Source: Bacillota bacterium (GTDB taxonomy: Bacteria > Bacillota > Limnochordia > Darwinibacteriales > Darwinibacteriaceae). From it: a DNA stretch of 11,509 nucleotides. Made by a program: the position numbers and the translations under genes. This document shows, in pieces, positions 6,201-11,509 of this stretch. The stretch covers positions 1 through 11,509 of the forward strand of contig JAAZLY010000138.1 of the NCBI GenBank assembly GCA_012799115.1, given 5' to 3'. The notes below the pieces were generated by a model that was given only the letters and a program-made list of their open reading frames with translations, was not told the DNA's origin and searched no databases. Numbering within the stretch: position 1 is the stretch's first letter; every line of letters starts with the position of its first letter.

Positions 6201-8126
6201 TTAGAAGCTTTCCCCCAGCCATACCAGCATTTCACCGGGTTTTCGATTGTCCCAGGCAAAATAGGGAATGGCCTTGATCTGCACCGTTTCGATTTCTGGT
6301 TCTTCCGTTGTATAAAGATCCTGCGTTCTGGAGGCGAGTCGCTTTGCATACCCTATAATCGCTGGTAACCCTAAGTCTTGGTCAAAATCTACCATGAGCT
6401 CGTCCTCGCCACCCAAGAAAAGGGCCGACAAGTTCTCTCCATTATCAGTCTCTTCTAGGCAATAGACCAAGGGGCCTCTTCGCAGGGCAACTTTACCCAT
6501 TGTTTCTCTGACAAGCGGGTTGCTCCGCACCCTTTCTATGGGCATCTCCAAGGATAGTTCAACGCTGTCCCCATGATTCCAAGGGCGGCTCAGCTCAAGA
6601 TATCCGTCCTCGATGGCTGGGGATGTTAGAAGCTCACCATTGACCCTCACAGACCACCCTTGACACCAACCCGGAATCCTTAAGTAGAAGGTAGCATCAA
6701 GGGTCTGCTCCGCCGTAACTGTAAACTTGATCTGCCCTGCGAAGGGATACTCTGTCTCTTGACGGATCCCTAGATTTGTGCCAGCAATCTCAACAGTAGC
6801 GTTGCTATCCCCATAAAGATGAACATAGAGGGAGTCCCCTTCCGTGCTATACATATAGCGACCGATGGAAGCAACTAACCGGGCAATATTTGGCGGACAA
6901 CAAGCGCAGCCAAACCAACTCTGCCGCGTTGGGCGGACATGAGAGTGATCCTTGCGCCTAGCGATAATCTCTGGCACCACTTCTAAAGGATTGACATAAA
7001 AGAACCTCTGACCGTCTAGGGAAATGCCACTGAGCACTCCATTGAATAAAGCGACTTCTAAGACATCACCATACTCTCCCCTGGGTTCAACCTGGAGCAG
7101 ACGATGGGCCCAGAAAACCAAGCCAATAGCCGCACAGGTTTCTGTGTAGGCCGTGTCGCTCGGCAAGTCGTAATCGGCGCTAAAGCCCTCGCCAAACTCC
7201 TGGGAACCAAGACCTCCTGTGATATACATCCGCTTGCTTACAACGTTTTGCCACAGAGTCTTGCTTGCTTCCAAAAGGCCTGGATCATTCGCTGCTTTCG
7301 CCAGGTCCACCATGGCAGAATACATATACATAGCTCGAACAGAGTGACCTACAGCAGTGGTCTGTTGGCGCACCGGAAGGTGTGATTGATTATATTCATG
7401 CCCCCAAGTATACCAGTAAGGGCTTTTCTGTCCCCTCTTTTGTGCTTCTTCCGCGAAGTAGTGGGGTTCTTGTCCCCGTTGATCGATAAAGAACTTGGCC
7501 AGGTTTAAATGTTTCTTATCTGCGGTCACAGAATATAACCGAACTAGGGCTAGTTCGATTTCCTGATGACCGGGATACCCTTTCAACTTGCCTGGTTCAA
7601 GTCCAAAAACAGAGTCGATGAGATCAACAAAACGACAGACAATATCCAAAAGCTCCCGTTTACCCGTTCCCTCGTAATAGGCGACGGCCGCCTCAATGAA
7701 GTGACCTGCACAATATAGTTCATGATCGTCTCTGAGGTTGGTCCAGCGCTGATCGGGCTTCATAATCGTGTAGTAGCTGTTTAGGTAGCCGTCAGCCTCT
7801 TGGGCACGGGCCAAAAGGGCGATGGCTTCATCTGCAGTTCTTTCCAGTTCTGGATCAGGGTGGGTTGCCAAGCGATATCCTACTGCCTCGAGCCATTTCG
7901 CCAAATCGCTATCCTGAAACACGAAACCCCTATGAACTCCTTCCCCTTCGCCTGCCGCTATACGTAGATTCTCCATGGCATGACTCGGTTCAGCATGGGG
8001 CACCTCATCATTGAGAGCTCTCCACTGATAGGGAATCACTTCCTCACGGATCACACGCATCCGCTCAGACAAGAGGCCCTTTTCCAAAGAGACGTTCTTC
8101 ACTGCTATCGGTTTTAAGTCGCGCAT
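6201..8126 (-). CDS. Beta-L-arabinofuranosidase, glycoside hydrolase family 127 (DUF1680)
   Basis: 641 residues, similar in size to HypBA1 of Bifidobacterium longum (about 658), which releases beta-linked L-arabinofuranose using a zinc-bound cysteine nucleophile. All catalytic positions are present: FGEGF with Glu313 (general acid/base, HypBA1 Glu322), ETC with Glu329 and Cys331 (zinc ligands, HypBA1 338 and 340), and GCACCPPN with Cys409 and Cys410 (nucleophile and ligand region, HypBA1 417 and 418). The 16-residue distance from Glu313 to Glu329 equals that in HypBA1. An (alpha/alpha) barrel covers about 1-420, followed by beta domains. No signal peptide is seen. The start is well supported by AGGAGG 5 bases upstream. 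It is the first gene of the sugar operon, after the suf terminator and a candidate operator. Family assignment is firm; the natural glycan is not known. Confidence 0.95.
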   Translation of the reverse strand: MRDLKPIAVKNVSLEKGLLSERMRVIREEVIPYQWRALNDEVPHAEPSHAMENLRIAAGEGEGVHRGFVFQDSDLAKWLEAVGYRLATHPDPELERTADEAIALLARAQEADGYLNSYYTIMKPDQRWTNLRDDHELYCAGHFIEAAVAYYEGTGKRELLDIVCRFVDLIDSVFGLEPGKLKGYPGHQEIELALVRLYSVTADKKHLNLAKFFIDQRGQEPHYFAEEAQKRGQKSPYWYTWGHEYNQSHLPVRQQTTAVGHSVRAMYMYSAMVDLAKAANDPGLLEASKTLWQNVVSKRMYITGGLGSQEFGEGFSADYDLPSDTAYTETCAAIGLVFWAHRLLQVEPRGEYGDVLEVALFNGVLSGISLDGQRFFYVNPLEVVPEIIARRKDHSHVRPTRQSWFGCACCPPNIARLVASIGRYMYSTEGDSLYVHLYGDSNATVEIAGTNLGIRQETEYPFAGQIKFTVTAEQTLDATFYLRIPGWCQGWSVRVNGELLTSPAIEDGYLELSRPWNHGDSVELSLEMPIERVRSNPLVRETMGKVALRRGPLVYCLEETDNGENLSALFLGGEDELMVDFDQDLGLPAIIGYAKRLASRTQDLYTTEEPEIETVQIKAIPYFAWDNRKPGEMLVWLGESF

Positions 8127-8131
8127 ACAAT

Positions 8132-8137
8132 CCTCCT
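8132..8137 (-). promoter_or_regulatory. Ribosome binding site of the GH127 gene
   Basis: The minus strand reads AGGAGG, a consensus Shine-Dalgarno sequence, five bases before ATG 8126. This is the strongest site in the sugar operon, as fits its first gene. Confidence 0.85.
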
Positions 8138-8167
8138 CTCAGAAGGCACTGCTAAAAGTAATCGCAT

Positions 8168-8242
8168 ATTGTAAAATTCTCCACAAAAAGGCTATATTCC
8201 TCCAATATCGCCTAGATAGGTAGCCGCAGCGAACAAGGTCAA
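8168..8242 (-). promoter_or_regulatory. Candidate promoter region of the sugar operon
   Basis: Two candidates are visible. One has a good -10, TACAAT (8168-8173), but only a 2-of-6 match for the -35 at 8191-8196, as expected for an activator-dependent promoter. The other has a good -35, TTGACC (8237-8242), with a weak -10 (TATCTA, 8213-8218). A promoter is required here because the suf transcript terminates just upstream, but which candidate is used cannot be settled from sequence. No catabolite-responsive (cre) element was recognised. Confidence 0.4.
8190..8212 (-). promoter_or_regulatory. Candidate operator: 23-base inverted repeat upstream of the sugar operon
   Basis: The minus strand holds GGCnATATT, five bases, AATATnGCC. 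Each arm matches the other at 8 of 9 positions. It lies 63 bases upstream of the GH127 start, overlapping the -35 position of the TACAAT promoter candidate and downstream of the TTGACC one, so a bound protein could block either. The length and AT-rich arms fit a dimeric regulator; the regulator family cannot be named, and no regulator gene is in the window. An RNA hairpin is the alternative. Confidence 0.5.
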
Positions 8243-8243
8243 C

Positions 8244-8275
8244 AAAAAAAGACCACAACCGTAGTCGTAGTCTTT
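8244..8275 (-). terminator. Intrinsic terminator of the suf operon
   Basis: Read on the minus strand, AAAGACTACGAC pairs with GTTGTGGTCTTT over 12 bp, including two G-U pairs, around the loop UACG. The closing C-G pair makes this a cUACGg loop, a member of the very stable UNCG tetraloops. The stem runs straight into a T tract. It lies 20 bases after the sufU stop codon and works in the suf direction. The plus-strand reading lacks a comparable T run, so it is one-directional. Confidence 0.9.
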
Positions 8276-8295
8276 ATTAACTGATCGTAGAACTC

Positions 8296-8724
8296 CTAAA
8301 GTTCTTTCATAGCCTCCGTCAAGGTGTGCCAAGCAAGTACAGCGCACTTAACCCGTGCCGGCATGTTGGAGACGTTCTGGAAGGCAATTGCCTCCTCCAG
8401 CAGTTCCAGTTCGGCTTCTGAGCTAATCTCCCTTTTGATCATTCCCAAGAAGATGTTTGCCAAGGTTTGAGCTTCTTCGGCTGAACGACCTTTGATCAAG
8501 TCAATCATCATAGAGGTTGAGGCCTGGGAAATGGCGCAACCGCTCCCAGTAAACGCTGCGTCTACGATCTTGCCGTCTTCTACCAATAGTTCAATGGTAA
8601 TATCATCACCGCAACTGGGGTTATGGCCCCTTTCAGAACAAGTGGACGTCTTGAGTTGCCTCTTGTGCTCACTCTTTTGGCTGTGTTCCAAAATCAACTC
8701 CGTATACAGTGCACTAAGATCCAT
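8296..8724 (-). CDS. sufU: SufU, zinc-dependent sulfur-transfer / Fe-S assembly protein
   Basis: 142 residues, the usual SufU length. In Bacillota SufU accepts persulfide sulfur from SufS and passes it to the SufBCD scaffold, using a zinc site rather than acting as an IscU-type scaffold. The four zinc-site residues are visible: Cys38 and Asp40 in NPSCGDD, Cys63 in GSGCAIS and Cys127 in RVKCAVLAW, matching Cys41, Asp43, Cys66 and Cys128 of the B. subtilis protein. The region between about 80 and 120 carries the extra segment that separates SufU from IscU. ATG 8724 is chosen because AGGAGGTG lies 8 bases upstream; an in-frame GTG at 8745 would lie upstream of that site. The start overlaps the end of sufS by 11 bases, so translation is coupled. 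It is the last gene before the terminator. Confidence 0.96.
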   Translation of the reverse strand: MDLSALYTELILEHSQKSEHKRQLKTSTCSERGHNPSCGDDITIELLVEDGKIVDAAFTGSGCAISQASTSMMIDLIKGRSAEEAQTLANIFLGMIKREISSEAELELLEEAIAFQNVSNMPARVKCAVLAWHTLTEAMKEL

Positions 8725-9946
8725 GACCCAACCACCTCCTGACACCCTTTAGACTAGCCACACAGGCATCAATCTCATCCTTCGTATTATACAAAGCAAA
8801 GCTGATTCTAGACGTCGCTGGAGCTCCCAGATACCTCATCAAAGGCTGTGCACAGTGATGACCAGCCCGAAGGGCAATCCCATCTGAATCCACTATTGTG
8901 GCCACATCATGTGGATGACACCCCTCTAGTGAGAAGGAGATCACGGGTCCCCGCCCTTTGGCATCTAAGGCACCGTAAATCTTTAGGTAGGGAACTTCTT
9001 GTAGCTTGCCCAAAGCATAGCTCGTGAGCCCGTCTTCGTAGGCTTTCACATCTTCTAAGCTGATTTTCTCGAGAAAATCAATCGCCGCTGCTAAACCCAC
9101 AGCCCCCTCCACATTGGGAGTACCAGCCTCGAACTTATAGGGGAGTTCATTAAACGTGGTCACCTGCTCCTCCACATATTCCACCATCTCTCCACCCCTT
9201 AAGAACGGTGGCATTGCCTCAAGATGTTCGCGTTTGCCATATAAGACCCCAATTCCCATCGGCCCATACATCTTATGACCAGAAAAGGCAAAGAAGTCTG
9301 CATCCAACGCCTGTACATCTGTTTGGAGGTGAGGAACACTTTGAGCGCCATCGACCACAACCACAGCGCCCTTTTCATGTGCGTAGGAGATCACGTCCTT
9401 CAGGGGATAGACTGTTCCGAGCACATTGGACATTTGGGCAATGGCGACCAAAGCGGTTTTTTCGGTAATGACCTTTTCTACCTCGGACCAACTTAAGGTA
9501 TAGTCATCGGCCAGATACAGATAACGTAACTTGGCTCCCTTGGCCTTTGCCACCATTTGCCAAGGGACGAGATTACTATGGTGTTCAGAGATGCAAAGGA
9601 CGATCTCCTCGTCTTGGCTAATCTTGCTCATCCCATAACTATAGGCCACGAGATTTAACGCCTCAGTGGCATTTTTCGTAAAGATTACTTCCTGACTCGA
9701 GGCTGCGTTGATGAATTTTGCCACCTTGTTCCGGGCATTTTCGTAAAGTGTTGTCGCTTGCACCCCTAGATAATGCGCTCCACGGTGAGGATTAGCGTTA
9801 GACTTTTCCTTGTATTCCCGGCAGGCCACTAAGACATCGATGGGAGTTTGGGTGGTTGCCGCATTGTCTAGATAAATCAGGGGCTTGCCATACACCTTTT
9901 GTGTTAGAGCAGGAAATTGTGCCCGGATCGCATCAAGACTAAGCAT
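8714..9946 (-). CDS. sufS: SufS, cysteine desulfurase (group II, pyridoxal-phosphate dependent)
   Basis: 410 residues. It removes sulfur from L-cysteine as a protein persulfide and hands it to SufU. LIYLDNAATTQTP (23-35) is the family N-terminal signature, SEHHSN (120-125) lies at the cofactor site, and FSGHKMYGP holds the cofactor lysine Lys225 (Lys224 in B. subtilis SufS). RAGHHCAQP holds the persulfide-forming Cys365 (Cys361 in B. subtilis) on the ordered loop typical of group II enzymes. ATG 9946 is preferred because the protein then begins at the family's usual position (LDAIRAQFP); a TTG at 9982 would add 12 unrelated residues. The start overlaps the end of sufD by 8 bases, and no strong Shine-Dalgarno sequence is seen, so translation probably depends on sufD being translated. 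Confidence 0.97.
   Translation of the reverse strand: MLSLDAIRAQFPALTQKVYGKPLIYLDNAATTQTPIDVLVACREYKEKSNANPHRGAHYLGVQATTLYENARNKVAKFINAASSQEVIFTKNATEALNLVAYSYGMSKISQDEEIVLCISEHHSNLVPWQMVAKAKGAKLRYLYLADDYTLSWSEVEKVITEKTALVAIAQMSNVLGTVYPLKDVISYAHEKGAVVVVDGAQSVPHLQTDVQALDADFFAFSGHKMYGPMGIGVLYGKREHLEAMPPFLRGGEMVEYVEEQVTTFNELPYKFEAGTPNVEGAVGLAAAIDFLEKISLEDVKAYEDGLTSYALGKLQEVPYLKIYGALDAKGRGPVISFSLEGCHPHDVATIVDSDGIALRAGHHCAQPLMRYLGAPATSRISFALYNTKDEIDACVASLKGVRRWLGHGS
8733..8740 (-). promoter_or_regulatory. Ribosome binding site of sufU, inside the region just before the sufS stop
   Basis: The minus strand reads AGGAGGTG, a near-perfect anti-16S match, 8 bases before ATG 8724. It lies within the last codons of sufS, supporting translational coupling, and decides the sufU start. 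Confidence 0.85.
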
Positions 9947-11045
9947 GAGCGTACACCAGCTTTCGTCCAAGCTCGTTCTCAATATCCTTTCTGAGTCCAG
10001 CTGGAAGCAAATCTAGAACAGGTTGGAAGGACGCCTTCACCACTTCAGTCGTAGCTTCTTCTTCATTGAGACCACGACTCATCAGGTAGAATAGGAGTTC
10101 AGGATCGGCCTTGCCAGCACTGGCTGCATGACCCCCTTGCACATCATCCTCTTCAGAGAGCAAGAGTGGAATTGCATCTGACTTGACCGTTGGATCAAGA
10201 AGCAGGACATGCTCTTCTTCATTCCCATTGGCTAAACGAGCACCTCTCTTGAAATCCAGGGTTCCCCGGAACACTTTCCGTGCCTTGTCCTTAAGGGCAC
10301 CACGCACGAGAATATCGCTCTCGCTCCGATAGCCATCATGAATCATGTGATAACTTAGATCCAAGACTTGCTCTTGATTGCCTAGATACATGGCATCCAC
10401 GTTCGCTGTGCCGTTTTCAGCCACCCGACCTAGGTAATTGGTGATGGCATACTTGCTACCCAGTTCAACTTGGACATAGCGAACGCTACCGTAAGGCCCA
10501 ACATTGACATAGTGGGAATCGAGATGAACGGAGTTGGCACCAAGCCGCTGCAGCCTGATGAGGTTCACTTTGGCCCCGTCCGCGGCGACAACCTTGGTGA
10601 GACCATGATGAAAAACAGGGCTTTTTGAAGTAGTCAGGTATTCGACGACTACCGTAATCTCACTCTTCTCTTGAGCCACAATGATGCTCTGATCAAGGAG
10701 CGTATCATTTTCGTCTGAGAGGCGGTACTGCACATACAAAGGCTCCAAAATGCGCTTACCTTGGGGAACCTCGAGATAAAACCCTCCGTTGGGGTTTTCC
10801 TTCGTAAGCTCCACCAATTCTTTGGAGACACCGAATGCTTCCCTTGGCAAAATCCCCTTTTGATCGAGGGAGCCTGGTATTGCGTGCAAGATGAGGGAAG
10901 AGTCAAAGTCGGTAGGGAGGTACCTTTCCGTGTAGGGCTTGATGGCTATCTGGATCTCCTCTTGAAAAGAGAAGTGATTTAGCCCAAGCCAACGAAAGCT
11001 CAGTCTTGGCAAAGTGTTTAGCGCTTCAGTCATTGTCTTTTCCAC
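9939..11045 (-). CDS. sufD: SufD, Fe-S cluster assembly scaffold subunit
   Basis: 368 residues from GTG 11045. SufD pairs with SufB, and the dimer with the SufC ATPase forms the scaffold on which clusters are built. The N-terminal third is variable helical/strand sequence; the core beta-helix (about 100-290) includes the conserved stretch YHMIHDGYRSESDILVRG. Near the C-terminus, VQGGHAASAGKADPELLFYLMSRG carries His306, at the position of the conserved SufD histidine (His360 in E. coli) that faces SufB. GTG 11045 is chosen because GAGGGGGT lies 5 bases upstream; GTG 11060, overlapping the sufB stop, is possible and would add 5 residues. The spacing to sufB is 11 bases. It is intact and ordinary for its family. 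Confidence 0.94.
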   Translation of the reverse strand: MEKTMTEALNTLPRLSFRWLGLNHFSFQEEIQIAIKPYTERYLPTDFDSSLILHAIPGSLDQKGILPREAFGVSKELVELTKENPNGGFYLEVPQGKRILEPLYVQYRLSDENDTLLDQSIIVAQEKSEITVVVEYLTTSKSPVFHHGLTKVVAADGAKVNLIRLQRLGANSVHLDSHYVNVGPYGSVRYVQVELGSKYAITNYLGRVAENGTANVDAMYLGNQEQVLDLSYHMIHDGYRSESDILVRGALKDKARKVFRGTLDFKRGARLANGNEEEHVLLLDPTVKSDAIPLLLSEEDDVQGGHAASAGKADPELLFYLMSRGLNEEEATTEVVKASFQPVLDLLPAGLRKDIENELGRKLVYAHA

Positions 11046-11050
11046 AGTAT

Positions 11051-11058
11051 ACCCCCTC
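11051..11058 (-). promoter_or_regulatory. Ribosome binding site of sufD
   Basis: The minus strand reads GAGGGGGT, five bases before GTG 11045, partly overlapping the sufB stop codon. It is the reason for choosing 11045 over the in-frame GTG at 11060. Confidence 0.6.
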
Positions 11059-11509
11059 ACCCAATGGTTCCTTCTAATTCTAGTTTAACTAGGTTATTCA
11101 TCTCTACTGCATATTCCAAGGGTAGCTCTTTAGAAATCGGCTCCACAAATCCCCTTACAATCATGGCTTTCGCTTCTTCCTCATCGATGCCCCGACTCAT
11201 CAGGTAAAAGATTGCTTCGTCACTAATGCGTCCAATCTTGGCCTCGTGGCCTAAATCCACCTCATCTGTATCAATCTGCATCACCGGAATCGTATCTGAT
11301 ACAGACTCATTGTCTAGAATTAGCGACTCGCAGGTGACGGTTGATTTGGAGTGATGCGCGTTCTTGTTGATCTTGACCAAACCACGATAAATCGCCGTTC
11401 CTCCACCTTTGGAGATCGACTTCGTATTGATAGTAGAACTTGTGTAGGGAGCGGCATGAACGACCTTTGCTCCGGTATCAAGGACTTGACCTCCACCAGC
11501 AAAGGTGAC
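11057..11509 (-). CDS. sufB: SufB, Fe-S cluster assembly scaffold subunit, C-terminal part
   Basis: Partial: the reading frame is open to the right edge, giving 150 residues and a TGA stop. It covers the C-terminal third of SufB. The visible part begins VTFAGGGQVLDTGAKVVHAA, includes the SufB-specific SKGGGTAIYRG, then STVTCESLI with the conserved cysteine (residue 60 here, position of E. coli Cys405, which receives sulfur), then DLGHEAKIG with His88 and Glu89 (positions of E. coli His433 and Glu434). The end, AIFYLMSRGIDEEEAKAMIVRGF, is the standard SufB/SufD C-terminal helix region. Identification as SufB rather than SufD rests on the Cys and on HEAK. sufC is presumably upstream, outside the window. 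Confidence 0.95.
   Translation of the reverse strand, partial: VTFAGGGQVLDTGAKVVHAAPYTSSTINTKSISKGGGTAIYRGLVKINKNAHHSKSTVTCESLILDNESVSDTIPVMQIDTDEVDLGHEAKIGRISDEAIFYLMSRGIDEEEAKAMIVRGFVEPISKELPLEYAVEMNNLVKLELEGTIG

Noticed and set aside
8114..8167. A 17-codon leader-like open frame upstream of and overlapping the GH127 start
   Set aside because: Its ATG lies at the TACAAT promoter candidate, so it may not even be transcribed, its ribosome binding site is weakly placed, and its sequence shows no run of regulatory codons.
8127..8295. A possible riboswitch or small RNA in the gap between the suf and sugar operons
   Set aside because: Apart from the terminator and the dyad there is no conserved aptamer core that I recognise, and the space left is too short for most riboswitch classes.
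8296..11509. The suf cluster as a novel system
   Set aside because: All four genes show complete family motifs in a common order for Bacillota; overlaps and coupling are ordinary for this operon.

Overview
The window most likely comes from a bacterium of the phylum Bacillota (Firmicutes). The Fe-S cluster assembly genes are of the SUF type with a SufU scaffold, Shine-Dalgarno sequences are strong, GTG and TTG starts are common, and base composition looks near 50% GC (judged by eye). I cannot name the genus. All ten genes lie on the minus strand, so transcription runs from high to low coordinates. No gene-free stretch exceeds about 170 bases.

Right part (about 8296-11509): the distal end of a housekeeping suf operon in the order sufB (3' part only), sufD, sufS, sufU. 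The genes are packed with 8-11 base overlaps or gaps. SufS takes sulfur from cysteine, SufU relays it, and SufB/SufD form the scaffold on which the cluster is built. The operon ends at a clear intrinsic terminator (8244-8275).

Left part (1-8126): a six-gene carbohydrate operon encoding, in order of transcription, a GH127 beta-L-arabinofuranosidase, a GH8 reducing-end xylose-releasing exo-oligoxylanase, a GH43 xylosidase/arabinofuranosidase, a GH29 alpha-L-fucosidase, a type B carboxylesterase and the start of a ThuA-like protein that runs off the left edge. None has a visible signal peptide, so the set probably works in the cytoplasm on imported short oligosaccharides. It would remove arabinose, fucose and acyl decorations and trim a xylo-oligosaccharide backbone. 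No transporter or regulator gene is present in the window.

The junction between the two operons (8127-8295) holds the suf terminator, weak promoter candidates and a previously unannotated 23-base dyad (8190-8212) that is a good candidate for the operator of the sugar operon. I see no CRISPR array, mobile element, tRNA or rRNA. I do not see a clearly new defence or mobile system. The most interesting content is the enzyme combination, the altered active-site motifs of the esterase, and the dyad.
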